37,754 nt of DNA from Planctomycetota bacterium. GTDB taxonomy: Bacteria > Planctomycetota > MHYJ01 > JACPRB01. Numbering within the stretch: position 1 is the stretch's first letter; each line of letters opens with the position of its first letter. The DNA lies in the NCBI GenBank assembly GCA_035574235.1, contig DATLZA010000134.1:1-37754 (forward strand), given 5' to 3'. Made by a program: the position numbers and the translations under genes. Below the pieces are notes generated by a model. That model made no database searches and was not told the DNA's origin. It worked only from the letters and a program-made list of their open reading frames with translations. This document shows, piece after piece, positions 8,714-17,207 of the stretch.

Positions 8714-10258
8714 TTACTCCCATTCAATGGTGCTGGGCGGCTTCGACGTGATGTCGTAGACCACTCGGTTGACGCCTTTGACCTCGTTGACGATGCGGGA
8801 GCTGATTGCGGCCAGGACGTCGTGGGGGACGCGGCTCCAGTCGGCGGTCATTCCGTCGAGGCTCTCCACGATGCGGACGGCGACGGTTTCCTGGTACGTG
8901 CGTCCGTCGCCCATGACGCCGACGCTTCGGACGGGGAGCAGCACGGCGAAATACTGCCACAGGCGGTCCTGGAGCTTGGCCTTTTCGATCTCGTGGACGA
9001 CGATGTCGTCGGCTTCGCGGAGGATCTCGAGCCGTTCGGGGGTGACGGGGCCGACGCAACGGACCGCCAGGCCCGGGCCGGGGAAGGGCTGGCGCCGGAC
9101 GAGTTCCTCGGGGAGACCCAGCTCGCGTCCGATGCGGCGGACTTCGTCCTTGAAGAGGAACCGGAGCGGCTCCAGGAGCTTGAAGCCGAGTTCCTTGGGG
9201 AGTCCGCCCACGTTGTGGTGGGTCTTGATCTTGGCCGAGGGGCCGCCGTGGGCGGAGCGGGACTCGATGACGTCCGGGTAGAGCGTCCCCTGGGCCAGGA
9301 ACTTGACCTGTTTGAGGGGGCGGGCGGCCTGCTTGAAGACCTCGACGAAGGTATGGCCGATGCGGGTGCGCTTGATCTCGGGGTCGGTGACGCCCTTGAG
9401 GGCCTTGAGGAAGCGGGCGGCGGCGTCCACGACCACGAGGTTGACGTGCATGCGCCGCTCGAAGAAGTCGCGCACCTTTTTGGCTTCGCCCTTGCGGAGG
9501 AATCCGTTGTCCACGAAGACGCAGGTGAGGCGGTTGGAGACGGCCTTGTGGACGAGGGCGGCCACCACGGCCGAGTCCACGCCGCCGGAGAGGGCGCACA
9601 GGACGTGGTCCTTGCCGGCGGTGCGGCGGATTTCGGCGATGGCGTTGTCCACGTAGGACTTCATTTCCCAGTCGCCGCGGCAGCCGCAGATGGCGTAGAG
9701 GAAATTCCGCAGGATCTGGGCGCCGAAGGGCGTATGGTGCACCTCGGGGTGGAACTGGACGCCGTAGAAGGGGCGCTTCTTGTGCCGGACGGCGGCGGTG
9801 GCGCAGTTGCGGGTGCTGGCCAGGACGTCGAAGTCGCGCGGGTTGGCTTCCACGCGGTCCCCGTGGCTCATCCAGACCTGGGTATCGTGGGGAACGCCGC
9901 GGAAGAGGCGGTCGCCGTTCTTGACGGTGATGTCCGTGCGGCCGTACTCGCGGTCGGCGGCGGGGCTCACCTTGGAGCCCAGAAGCTTGGCTCCGAGCTG
10001 CATGCCGTAGCAGATGCCCAGGACGGGGACGCCGAGCTCGAAGATGCGGGGGTCGCAGGTGGGGGCGCGGCGCTGGTAGACGCTGGCGGGCCCGCCGGAG
10101 AGGATGATTCCCTTGAGGCGGTGCTTCTTGAGCTCGTCGGGGGAGACGTCCGGCGGGAGGATTTCGCAGTAGACGCTCGCCTCGCGGGTCCGCCGCGCGA
10201 TGAGCTGGGTGTACTGCGAGCCGAAGTCGAGGATCGCGACGTAGTCGTTATCGGGCAT
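8714..10258 (-). CDS. guaA: GMP synthase (glutamine-hydrolysing)
   Basis: This 514-residue enzyme makes GMP from XMP, glutamine and ATP, the last step of guanine nucleotide synthesis. The class I glutamine amidotransferase half has the oxyanion segment LSGGPASV (53-60), the nucleophile Cys83 in GICYGMQ and the His170/Glu172 pair in QFHPEV. The ATP pyrophosphatase half begins near 200 with the P-loop SGGVDSA at 224-230. The C-terminal dimerisation domain includes RQPFPGPGLAVR and ends with the typical IEWE. Length and all motifs are normal. It lies 74 nt after a HAD hydrolase gene, with no clear promoter in the gap, so the two are probably co-transcribed. It is followed within 4 nt by the MshEN/zinc-ribbon gene. 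Confidence 0.98.
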   Translation of the reverse strand: MPDNDYVAILDFGSQYTQLIARRTREASVYCEILPPDVSPDELKKHRLKGIILSGGPASVYQRRAPTCDPRIFELGVPVLGICYGMQLGAKLLGSKVSPAADREYGRTDITVKNGDRLFRGVPHDTQVWMSHGDRVEANPRDFDVLASTRNCATAAVRHKKRPFYGVQFHPEVHHTPFGAQILRNFLYAICGCRGDWEMKSYVDNAIAEIRRTAGKDHVLCALSGGVDSAVVAALVHKAVSNRLTCVFVDNGFLRKGEAKKVRDFFERRMHVNLVVVDAAARFLKALKGVTDPEIKRTRIGHTFVEVFKQAARPLKQVKFLAQGTLYPDVIESRSAHGGPSAKIKTHHNVGGLPKELGFKLLEPLRFLFKDEVRRIGRELGLPEELVRRQPFPGPGLAVRCVGPVTPERLEILREADDIVVHEIEKAKLQDRLWQYFAVLLPVRSVGVMGDGRTYQETVAVRIVESLDGMTADWSRVPHDVLAAISSRIVNEVKGVNRVVYDITSKPPSTIEWE

Positions 10259-10332
10259 GCCGGGGGATCCCCACCAAGAGCGGAAGCGGCCGGAAGCGCG
10301 GGAAAACGTGAGCCAAGGAACCTATCCCCGTT

Positions 10333-11049
10333 TCAGACGCGTACATTAAAGTCTTTCCGCAGCACCGTCAAGAGTTCTTTGAAGTTCTTGAGCGTGTAGG
10401 TGGGCTTCGTGCGCCCCTGTTCGGGCGCGTGCTTACCGCGGCGGACGTGGACGGTGATCATGCCGAGCGCGTTGGCGGGATCGACGTCGTGGGTGGGGTG
10501 GTCGCCGACGTACATGGTTTCCCGCGGGGCGACGCCCACCTCGTCGCAGGCCCGCTGGAAAAGTTTCGAGTTGGGCTTGGAGATTCCGATCTGGTCGGAG
10601 ATGAAGATGGCGGTGGGGGTGAAGTAGTCGTAGAGGCCCAGCCGCAGGAGTTTGTCGGCCTGTTTCACCTCGAGGCCGGCGGTGATGACGCCGCGGACGA
10701 GGTCCGTGCGGGCCAGGCGTGCCAGCACCGGGGGGACGTCGGGGTAGGGACGCAGCTGGTGGAATTTGGCGTCGTGGTAGGCCTGGACTCCGGCGGCCAC
10801 GAGAATGGCGGGATTGACGCCGTCCCAGGAGCGCCGCGGCAGCCGCAGGAGGAGCTTGTCGAAGTGGTGCTCGTGGTTGGAGGAGAATTCGGCGATCACT
10901 TCCTGGAGTTCCCGGAGGATGTGCTCGGTGGGCAGGCGCAGGCCCCGGCGGCGCATGGCCTCCACGGCGGCCCGGCGGGCCTTGGAGGCGAAGTCGGTGG
11001 TGGAAAAGAGGGTGTCGTCGATGTCGAAGAAGACCGCCTTGAGGCTCAT
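10333..11049 (-). CDS. HAD-family hydrolase (subfamily IA)
   Basis: This 238-residue cytosolic phosphatase-like protein has the HAD core motifs: Asp9 nucleophile and Asp11 acid/base in FFDIDDTLF, a Thr in VITAG (motif II), Lys in GISKPN (motif III) and the acidic pair in YVGDHPTHDV (motif IV). The helical cap between residues about 18 and 95 places it in subfamily IA. The sequence resembles the HAD group often annotated as TIGR02253 (small phosphatases of uncertain substrate). It precedes guaA on the same strand, so a nucleotide-related substrate is possible but unproven. The ATG at 11049 is only 9 nt from the predicted -10 box, so the mRNA may have almost no leader. Confidence 0.9.
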   Translation of the reverse strand: MSLKAVFFDIDDTLFSTTDFASKARRAAVEAMRRRGLRLPTEHILRELQEVIAEFSSNHEHHFDKLLLRLPRRSWDGVNPAILVAAGVQAYHDAKFHQLRPYPDVPPVLARLARTDLVRGVITAGLEVKQADKLLRLGLYDYFTPTAIFISDQIGISKPNSKLFQRACDEVGVAPRETMYVGDHPTHDVDPANALGMITVHVRRGKHAPEQGRTKPTYTLKNFKELLTVLRKDFNVRV

Positions 11050-11058
11050 GGCCGCAAG

Positions 11059-11087
11059 ATCGTAACCGAGCCGGGAGGGGGAATCAA
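11059..11087 (-). promoter_or_regulatory. Predicted promoter of HAD-guaA operon
   Basis: On the minus strand TTGATT (11087-11082), a 17-nt spacer and TACGAT (11064-11059) are found just after the stop of the secretin gene. The -10 box ends 9 nt before the ATG at 11049, which predicts a leader of about 0-4 nt. Confidence 0.5.
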
Positions 11088-11105
11088 GGAACCCCGGCGG
11101 GCGGC

Positions 11106-13760
11106 TTAGAACTGGCGGTCTTCGTGTTCGGCCAGGTCGATGATCTCCGGCGTCACCAGCATGAGCAGGCGCCGTCGTTCATCCGCCTTGGATTTCCGGG
11201 TGAAGAAGAAGTTGAGGACCGGGATGTGCTCGAGGAACGGCACCCCGGACTGCATGTCCTTCATCAGGAGATCCTTGAAGCCCGAGACGATCAGGGTTCC
11301 GCGGTCGGGGACCTGGACGGTGGTTTCGGCCTTCTGGAGGACCACCCAGGGAAGCTGCAGGAGGATATTCAGGCCGGGACGAATGTTTACCGTCCGCATG
11401 GTCTGCAGCTGCGCCAGGGAGGGCCGCAGTTCGAGGGTTACGTACTTGCGGTCGTTGGACACGATGGGCCGCACGTCGAGGACCACGCCGTGGGTGAGGA
11501 TGCCGATGATGGGGTCGTAGGCCGCGGCGAGGGTCGAAACCTGGGGTTCGTAGTCCTGAATGTAGGCCACCTGGGTCAGGAACATGACGTGGGAGCGTTG
11601 CGTGTTGAAGACCGTCACGCGCGGCGCCTGAACGAGCGTGGCCTTGAGGCCCTTGTGGAGGGCCCGGAGGGCGATCTGGAGCGCCTGTTCGCCGATCCAC
11701 TGGTACTGAAGCCCCAGGCCGCCCTGGCTGACGAGGCGGTTCTGAAGGGGGTCGATGCCGATGCCGGTCAGGGGGTCGAACCGCAGCAGCGTGTGGAACG
11801 TCTGCGCCCGCAAATCGTAGGATTCCAGCCGGGCCGACTCGTTGGTCGTGAAGCCGGGGCCGATCTGGGCGCTGGGTTCGTTGATCGAGGGGGTGTTGGG
11901 CTGACTGAGGCCGCCGACCCCGGTGTAGTCGATGCCCGGCAGCGACTGGTTGGCGCGGTTGATGATGTCCACGCCGACGTCGTCGAGGAAGTCGTCGTAG
12001 GCGGCCACGAACCGGCAGGTCACCGAAACCATGGTGCCCGTGTAACTGCGGAGCTTGCCCAGAAACTCCCGGAGCTCCCGGTGGACCTTGGGGGGGGCGT
12101 TGACGAGGAGCTGCTGGTTGGGGGTTTTCTCGATCGTCTGGTCCCCTTCCCAGGTGTTGGGGGCGATGTTTTCCTTGATGAGGTCGACGATCTGCTCCTC
12201 GCCGACGGAGGACTCCCGCGGCTCGTCGAGCGTGAAGGTCGCCCCCGTCAGCGCTCCGCCGCCCTGGGCCGAGGGGGACACCAGCTCCACTTTGGGGCCG
12301 GCGAAGTCCTGAAGCTTCACGAGAATGTCCCGGATGTCGTGCAGCTCCAGGACGTTGCCGCCCCCGGCGCTCTTGGGGTCGGTGATCAGGACCACCTTCT
12401 CTTCCGTGATCCGGTAGTCCAGGCCCACCTGACTGAGGAGAAGCTTCAGGACGTTGCGCAGCGTCGCGTCTTTGAGCTTGAAGTTGAGCGTCTTGGCCGG
12501 ATCGATGTTCGCGAGGACGGCCCCGTCGATGTGGATGTTGAGCCCCGAGAAGTCCCGGATGAAATCCAGGATGTCCTGGAGCTTCGTCTCCTCGAAGGCG
12601 AGATCGATTTTCATCGTGTCGAGCTTGCGCTCGATGGCCAGGATGTCCGGATCCTCCTCGCCGCGGGTTCCGCCCTCGGTCTTGATGACGCTCTCGGTGA
12701 TGCGCTTGGAGATTTCCGCCCATTCTTCGCGGGAGGGAAAGCGGACCGACTGGGAATACGGGATGACCGCCTCCTCGTCGTCATCCGTCAGCTGCTTCCA
12801 GTGTTCGACCTTCTTGGCCAGGATGTTGAAGTACTCTTCCTTGTGCCGGGTGCGCTGGGCGTCCTCCTTGAGCTCCTTGGCGACCGTGTAGTGGGGGTCG
12901 ATGAGAAGGATTTCGTCGCAGAGCTTGATGCAGCGGTCGAACTTCTTCTGGTCGAAGGCCATGTAGGCCAGCTCCAGGAGATGGGCGATCTTGCGGGTGA
13001 CCTCCCGCCGGTAGGCGATGTCGTGGGCGGCGGCCTCGGCCTCCGCGGCCTTGCGCTTCTCCTCTTCGACGCGCTTTTCCTCCTCGATCTTGGCGTTACG
13101 GGCCTTGACGATCGCCTCCCGCACGCGGGGGAGGAGGTCGTTCATGGCCTTCACCTCGTAGGGGATGTGGACGATTTTGAATTCGGCGTTTTCGAGTTCG
13201 CGGATCGCCTCGTCGTACATCCGGGCGTTGAAGTAGCGCTCGCCCTCGCGGATGTGGCGCGTGATCTCGATCTGAGCCTGCTCGATCTGGACGCGGAAGG
13301 CCTGGACGCTCTGGTCGGCGATGGACCGGGCGCCGAATTCGGCGCGCCCGCCGACCAGCATCTGCTGGATGTCGGCCAGAAGCTTGCGCGCGGCGAGATT
13401 TTCGGGCCACACCTGGAGCGCCTTTTCGGCCTCGACGCGGGCCTTTTCGAAGTCGCCCCGGTCGTGGTAGCGCAGCGCCACCTCGTAATGCTGCTGGGAG
13501 GCCACGCGCCGCTGCTGCTCGTCCCGCGAGCCTCCGCGGGCCAGCTCCTGAGCGATCTTCTCCATTTCCGGCGTGGTGGCCTGGATCGTGAGGGGCTTCT
13601 TCTCGGGCTCGGGCGCGGGAGGAGGCGGCGCCGGCTCGGTCTGAGCGGGCGGTTCCGGCGCGGGTTCCTCGGGCGCGGGCTCGGACGTGCTGCACCCGAT
13701 TCCGGCGGCCAGGGCCACCGCCCCGATCGCGGCCGACAGCCGAAGAAGGCGATGCGTCAT
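11106..13760 (-). CDS. TPR-containing secretin lipoprotein (GspD/PilQ family), copy 1
   Basis: This 884-residue putative outer-membrane channel starts at ATG 13760, with GGAGG 9 nt upstream. Residues 1-22 form a signal peptide before Cys23, and a proline/glutamate-rich linker follows (27-55). TPR-like helices occur at about 85-130 and 255-310, and a charged coiled coil (EEEKR repeats) lies near 218-250. The region from about 395 to 480 resembles the secretin N0/STN domain (TLNFKLKDATLRNVLKLLLSQVGL). The C-terminal secretin domain (about 600-875) has FNTQRS, VPDRGTLIVSGF, VPFLEHIPVLNFFF and the closing LLMLVTPEII. Ordinary PilQ or GspD proteins lack the N-terminal TPR/coiled-coil half. It is a paralogue of the gene at 20237-22870. 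It follows the Exb genes but has its own promoter beyond a terminator. Confidence 0.9.
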   Translation of the reverse strand: MTHRLLRLSAAIGAVALAAGIGCSTSEPAPEEPAPEPPAQTEPAPPPPAPEPEKKPLTIQATTPEMEKIAQELARGGSRDEQQRRVASQQHYEVALRYHDRGDFEKARVEAEKALQVWPENLAARKLLADIQQMLVGGRAEFGARSIADQSVQAFRVQIEQAQIEITRHIREGERYFNARMYDEAIRELENAEFKIVHIPYEVKAMNDLLPRVREAIVKARNAKIEEEKRVEEEKRKAAEAEAAAHDIAYRREVTRKIAHLLELAYMAFDQKKFDRCIKLCDEILLIDPHYTVAKELKEDAQRTRHKEEYFNILAKKVEHWKQLTDDDEEAVIPYSQSVRFPSREEWAEISKRITESVIKTEGGTRGEEDPDILAIERKLDTMKIDLAFEETKLQDILDFIRDFSGLNIHIDGAVLANIDPAKTLNFKLKDATLRNVLKLLLSQVGLDYRITEEKVVLITDPKSAGGGNVLELHDIRDILVKLQDFAGPKVELVSPSAQGGGALTGATFTLDEPRESSVGEEQIVDLIKENIAPNTWEGDQTIEKTPNQQLLVNAPPKVHRELREFLGKLRSYTGTMVSVTCRFVAAYDDFLDDVGVDIINRANQSLPGIDYTGVGGLSQPNTPSINEPSAQIGPGFTTNESARLESYDLRAQTFHTLLRFDPLTGIGIDPLQNRLVSQGGLGLQYQWIGEQALQIALRALHKGLKATLVQAPRVTVFNTQRSHVMFLTQVAYIQDYEPQVSTLAAAYDPIIGILTHGVVLDVRPIVSNDRKYVTLELRPSLAQLQTMRTVNIRPGLNILLQLPWVVLQKAETTVQVPDRGTLIVSGFKDLLMKDMQSGVPFLEHIPVLNFFFTRKSKADERRRLLMLVTPEIIDLAEHEDRQF

Positions 13761-13839
13761 GATTCCCATCCTCCACGCGGTCCCGGCCGAGACGCCGGAA
13801 CTATCTAGGAGACGAAGGAGACGGGCCAAACCCTGCACG

Positions 13840-13867
13840 ATTCTACAGGAAGCAGGAGGGGGCGCAA
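13840..13867 (-). promoter_or_regulatory. Predicted promoter of secretin copy 1
   Basis: On the minus strand TTGCGC (13867-13862), a 16-nt spacer and TAGAAT (13845-13840) form a strong match to the sigma70 pattern. It lies directly downstream of the Exb operon terminator. RNA would start near 13833, giving a leader of about 73 nt. Confidence 0.55.
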
Positions 13868-13950
13868 GAAAAAGAGAGAAGGCGACGCCGGGGGCAAACG
13901 GGACGGCGCGGGATTCGGCCTCCGTGCGGCGCCGCGGCCGGAAGGTCGGA

Positions 13951-13986
13951 AAGAAAAACGCCCCTTTCTCGGAGGGGAAAGGGGCG
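13951..13986 (-). terminator. Rho-independent terminator of the exbB-exbD-exbD operon
   Basis: On the minus strand a perfect 9-bp stem (CGCCCCTTT pairing with AAAGGGGCG, 13986-13978 with 13967-13959) and a 10-nt loop are followed at once by TTTTTCTTT. It starts about 24 nt after the stop of the second exbD. This is the clearest intrinsic terminator in the window. Confidence 0.85.
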
Positions 13987-14009
13987 CGGAAGCGCTCGAG
14001 GGACGGGGC

Positions 14010-14627
14010 TTACTTGCGCTGGAATTGCCCCTTCTGGTAGGAACCGTAGTACTTGTCGTGCCGCGGATTTCCCACGAACTCGACGTTGTCGATCCCCACG
14101 GCCTTGCACGCGTTGACCGCGCCGATGATGTGCTCGTAGGGGACCTCGCTGTCGGCGTCCAGGATCACCGGCGGCTTCTTGCCTTCGCCGCGGCTCGAAG
14201 GAATCGTCTGGTAGAGTTCGAGGGTCTTCTGCCCGAGGGCCTGGAAGACCGCCTTGTTCTGGGCGGCCTTGCCGGGGTTGGTCTCGGTCTTGTAGACGTC
14301 GCCCACCTCGATCTTTTCGACCATCACCTTGCAGACGTCGTTGGGTTTGTCGGCCTTCTCGTGGCGGCCCTTGTCCTGAAGGTGGGTGCGGGTATCGCCT
14401 CCCGCGCAGATGACGATCCGCACCTCCTGAAGCTCCGGCTGGAGCTGGTGCGTGGGCGCCAACCCCTTGTCCTTCGGGAGCTGGGAGAGGAGCTTGCCCT
14501 CGATCTCCTTGAAGTGCATCGACAGCATGAAGAAGATCAGCAGCTGGAACACGACGTCGATCATCGGCGTCATGTTGAGCTGTTCGGTCTTGACGTCGTC
14601 CGCCTGGCGTCGCCTTCTGCGGGCCAT
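14010..14627 (-). CDS. ExbD/TolR-family motor protein, long form
   Basis: This 205-residue single-pass inner-membrane protein has a basic cytoplasmic start (MARRRRRQ). The conserved NMTPMIDVVFQLLIFFML segment (about 18-35) contains Asp24, the proton-pathway residue of ExbD/TolR. The periplasmic part is longer than in typical ExbD (about 140 residues), with an extra charged section around 75-150. The end (VILDADSEVPYEHIIGAVNACKAVGI) matches the conserved ExbD C-terminal domain. It is the last gene of an exbB-exbD-exbD operon, 1 nt after the previous stop, with GGAGG inside that gene's end. An intrinsic terminator follows. It should work with ExbB as a proton-driven stator. No TonB was seen in the window. 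Confidence 0.93.
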   Translation of the reverse strand: MARRRRRQADDVKTEQLNMTPMIDVVFQLLIFFMLSMHFKEIEGKLLSQLPKDKGLAPTHQLQPELQEVRIVICAGGDTRTHLQDKGRHEKADKPNDVCKVMVEKIEVGDVYKTETNPGKAAQNKAVFQALGQKTLELYQTIPSSRGEGKKPPVILDADSEVPYEHIIGAVNACKAVGIDNVEFVGNPRHDKYYGSYQKGQFQRK

Positions 14628-14628
14628 C

Positions 14629-15105
14629 TTACTTACCCTCCTGCTTGGCGCCCAGCTGGACGCGCGTGACGCCCCCGTGGTGCGTGGCGATCATGAGGAT
14701 CTTCTGGATGTGCTCGAAGGGGGTCGATCGGTCCGCGCGGATGAGGACGGGGTACTTCACCCAGTCCGCTTTCCCCGGCACCTCCTGGTACTTCTGGTTC
14801 TGACGGTAGGACTCGAAGAGGTCCTCGAGTTTCTTGTTATCGTCCCCCATCTTCGAGGACCAGAAGGTCTTGCCGTTGATCTTGATGGTCCCGTCCTTCA
14901 TGATGTTGACGACCAGCGTCAGCGGGTCCTCGACCTTCTCTTTGATGGCTTTGTGGGCGTAGGGAAGGACCACGGGCTCCAGCTGAGCCTTCGACATGTC
15001 GGTGACGATCATGAAGAAGATGATCAGCTGGAACGTGACGTCGATCATCGGCGTCATGTCGAAGCCGTCGTTTTCCACCTCGGAGGGCAGCTTCCTGCGG
15101 GCCAT
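14629..15105 (-). CDS. ExbD/TolR-family motor protein, short form
   Basis: This 158-residue single-pass inner-membrane protein has a basic start (MARRKLP). The DMTPMIDVTFQLIIFFMI membrane segment (about 16-33) carries the proton-pathway Asp22, and a periplasmic domain ends in VLIRADRSTPFEHIQKILMIA, typical of ExbD. An AAGGAGG ribosome site precedes the ATG by 5 nt. It sits between exbB and a longer exbD paralogue, so the motor may be a heteromer of two different ExbD chains on an ExbB pentamer. Similar exbB-exbD-exbD arrangements are known in several Gram-negative phyla. The partner here may be the nearby secretin/Pil proteins, but that is inferred from position only. Confidence 0.94.
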   Translation of the reverse strand: MARRKLPSEVENDGFDMTPMIDVTFQLIIFFMIVTDMSKAQLEPVVLPYAHKAIKEKVEDPLTLVVNIMKDGTIKINGKTFWSSKMGDDNKKLEDLFESYRQNQKYQEVPGKADWVKYPVLIRADRSTPFEHIQKILMIATHHGGVTRVQLGAKQEGK

Positions 15106-15123
15106 GGGGGCCTCCTTCCTTCG

Positions 15124-15909
15124 TTACTTGCCCTGAGCCCCGCCCTCGGCCACGGGCTTGAAGCGCTCCACGATCTCCATGGCCACGCCGGAAAGCTCGA
15201 AGGAGAGCTTCTGGACCTTCACCTTGAAGAGGTAGCTGAAGAACGTCGCCGGCATCGCCACGATCAGGCCCCACACGGTCGTGACCAGGGCGGTGAAGAT
15301 GCCCTGCGCCAGTTCCTGGGGCGAGGGGGTGCCCGTGGACATCGCGATCTGCGTGAAGGCCATCACCATGCCGGTGACCGTGCCGAAGAGGCCCATGAGC
15401 GGCCCGATGTTGCCCAGGAGCGGGAGCCAGCTGATCTTGTGCTGGAGCTTGAGGTTCTGCTCGTCGGTGGCGGCTTCGGCCGCGGCGACCATGGCGTCAT
15501 ATCCCTCGCCCACGCGGGCGATCGCGGCGCCGACGATGTTGGTGATATAGTTTTTCGTCGCCTCGCAGAGGTTGATGGCCTCCTCGTACTGCTCTTCATC
15601 GAGGAGCGTTTCGAGCTCCACCACCACCTCGGGCGGGACGAGTTTGTCGCGCTGGATCGTAACGAAGTGCTCGATGATGAAGGCGACCGTGGCGATCGAG
15701 GCGACTTCGATGGGCAGGAGGAAGATGAAGCCCACGCCGCCGCCGCCGAGGATCCAGACGGTGAAGAAGCTGAAATCCGCGGAAGAGGCCTTCGAGCCTC
15801 CGCCTTCCTCTTGCGCGAACGCGAGGGCGGCCACCGCGAGATTCAACCCGGCGACGGCCAGAGCGGACCCGACCCACGAACGAAGCGACGGCAGCTTGAA
15901 CGACCTCAT
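15124..15909 (-). CDS. MotA/TolQ/ExbB proton channel protein
   Basis: This 261-residue polytopic inner-membrane protein starts at ATG 15909. An N-terminal signal-peptide-like helix ending near Ala-Phe-Ala-Gln is followed by a Gly/Ser-rich linker. A first membrane helix (about 47-75) follows, then a cytoplasmic domain with LDEEQYEEAINLCE, then two long helices with the ExbB signature LLGNIGPLMGLFGTVTGMV and TALVTTVWGLIVAMPATFFSYLF. These are the conserved pore-lining segments. Upstream codons in the same frame could add 29 residues, but they lie in the predicted leader and look non-native. It has its own promoter about 90 nt upstream and heads the exb operon. The extra signal peptide is common in ExbB proteins of PVC-type bacteria. 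Confidence 0.95.
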   Translation of the reverse strand: MRSFKLPSLRSWVGSALAVAGLNLAVAALAFAQEEGGGSKASSADFSFFTVWILGGGGVGFIFLLPIEVASIATVAFIIEHFVTIQRDKLVPPEVVVELETLLDEEQYEEAINLCEATKNYITNIVGAAIARVGEGYDAMVAAAEAATDEQNLKLQHKISWLPLLGNIGPLMGLFGTVTGMVMAFTQIAMSTGTPSPQELAQGIFTALVTTVWGLIVAMPATFFSYLFKVKVQKLSFELSGVAMEIVERFKPVAEGGAQGK

Positions 15910-15996
15910 CCCAGCACCCCCACAAAGATCCCGCTCGGTGACGGTTTCCGGGCGCCGGCGGGTGCGGCGCCGGAATCGGCCTGCCCCAGACCTCAA

Positions 15997-16025
15997 ACTC
16001 TAGCAGCGGGGCCGGGCCGAATCAA
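15997..16025 (-). promoter_or_regulatory. Predicted exbB promoter
   Basis: On the minus strand TTGATT (16025-16020), a 17-nt spacer and TAGAGT (16002-15997) lie in the 160-nt gap between the TPR gene and exbB. RNA would start near 15990, giving a leader of about 81 nt. Confidence 0.5.
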
Positions 16026-16069
16026 GCTCTACGCTCTGGACGCGCCCAGGCCCTCATTTCCCTGCGGGC

Positions 16070-17197
16070 TTATTGCTTGCGCGGCTCGGTCTTGTCGTCC
16101 TTGGGTTCGTATTTCGCGGCCTTGGCCACGGCCTCCTCGCGGTACCGCCCGGAGGGATACTCGATCGAGACCTCGCGGAAGGCGCCCGAGGCCTGTTGCG
16201 CGAGAAACTCCCGCGCCTTGGGATCTTTGGCGGCCTCGAGAAGCTCTTCGTAACAGCGCGCCAGGCGGTAGAGCGCGTGCTCGTGTTCGCGCTCCAGTCC
16301 TCCGCCCCGGCCGGGGTAATAAAGGACGACGCTTCGCACGTAGAAGTCGCGCGCCTGGGCGAACTGCTTCTTCTCGAACCGCAGGTCCCCGAGGGCGTTG
16401 GAGGCGATCAGAAGGAGCGCCGGTTGCGTGGCGGTCGTGAGCACGCCGTTGCAGAAGGTCTCCAGCCCCTGAGCGTCCTTGAGGCCCCGGAGGCACCGGA
16501 TCACGCCCGCCGTGGCTTCCGCGGCGGTCTCCGGATCGGCGGAGCTCTTGAGGGCTTCGAAGAGCTTGCGGGCTTCGTCGTACCGGTTCTTGTCGTAGAG
16601 AAGTTCGGCTCGCTGGCGGCGGGCCTGGTTGACGAGGTCCGTGCGCAGCTCCGCCGGCGCCTGCTCGATCTCCTTCTCCACCGCCTCCATGCCCTTTTCG
16701 TCGCCTTTCTCGCGGTGCGCCTGAAGGGCCAGCGTGTAGGCGTCCGCCAGGAATCGGGAGTCCTTGAAGTCCTTGCGGATCCGGGCGAACTCCGGAATCG
16801 CCTGGTCGAGCCGCCCGAGGTTGAGCTCGCAGAGCCCGCGATAGTAGGCCACGTAGGCGGGGAACCATCCCCGGGGCTTGACGACGCCCTTCTCCTTGGA
16901 GTTGGCGTATTCCTCGGCGCTCTTGAGGGAGGAGAGGGCTTCCGACCACTTCTCACCCTCGATCTGGGCCATGGCGCCCTTGAAGGCCAGGGGGGCGTCG
17001 GCGTATTCGATCCGGCGGACGTCCTGCGGGCGGAAGGTCTGGGAGCCTCCGGCCGTCTGGACGACGACCTCTTTCCAGGTGTCTTTCTGGACCGTGCCTT
17101 CCACGGGATTACCGCGGTGAAGGACCACGCGGTCCCGCGCCGGAGGCGCCTGGGCCGCCGCCAGGAGCGCCGCCAGTCCGATCGTGGCCACGTTCAT
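16070..17197 (-). CDS. Exported TPR-repeat protein, small
   Basis: This 375-residue protein starts at ATG 17197, with AGAGGTGA 4 nt upstream and the stop of the larger TPR gene 10 nt upstream. A short signal peptide (about 1-17) is followed by a small beta domain at 22-65 (VVLHRGNPVEGTV to QDVRRIEY) that resembles domains found in planctomycete exported proteins. The rest is helical, with tetratricopeptide-type repeats (for example YRGLCELNLGRLDQAIPEFA, DKNRYDEARKLFEAL, EKKQFAQARDFYVRS). It should be periplasmic or envelope-associated and act as a protein-protein scaffold. Its place between secretin copy 2 and exbB suggests it belongs to the same envelope assembly. Confidence 0.88.
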   Translation of the reverse strand: MNVATIGLAALLAAAQAPPARDRVVLHRGNPVEGTVQKDTWKEVVVQTAGGSQTFRPQDVRRIEYADAPLAFKGAMAQIEGEKWSEALSSLKSAEEYANSKEKGVVKPRGWFPAYVAYYRGLCELNLGRLDQAIPEFARIRKDFKDSRFLADAYTLALQAHREKGDEKGMEAVEKEIEQAPAELRTDLVNQARRQRAELLYDKNRYDEARKLFEALKSSADPETAAEATAGVIRCLRGLKDAQGLETFCNGVLTTATQPALLLIASNALGDLRFEKKQFAQARDFYVRSVVLYYPGRGGGLEREHEHALYRLARCYEELLEAAKDPKAREFLAQQASGAFREVSIEYPSGRYREEAVAKAAKYEPKDDKTEPRKQ

Positions 17198-17207
17198 GGG
17201 TTCACCT

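Noticed and set aside
5887-8751. Very long open frame on the plus strand opposite nrdJ and the MshEN gene
   Set aside because: It is antisense to strongly conserved genes, is dominated by Gly/Ala/Val/Asp low-complexity sequence, has no ribosome site and shows no domain. It is a by-product of high G+C at third codon positions. Similar long antisense frames at 11124-13808, 17184-20240 and 25374-28553 were rejected for the same reason.
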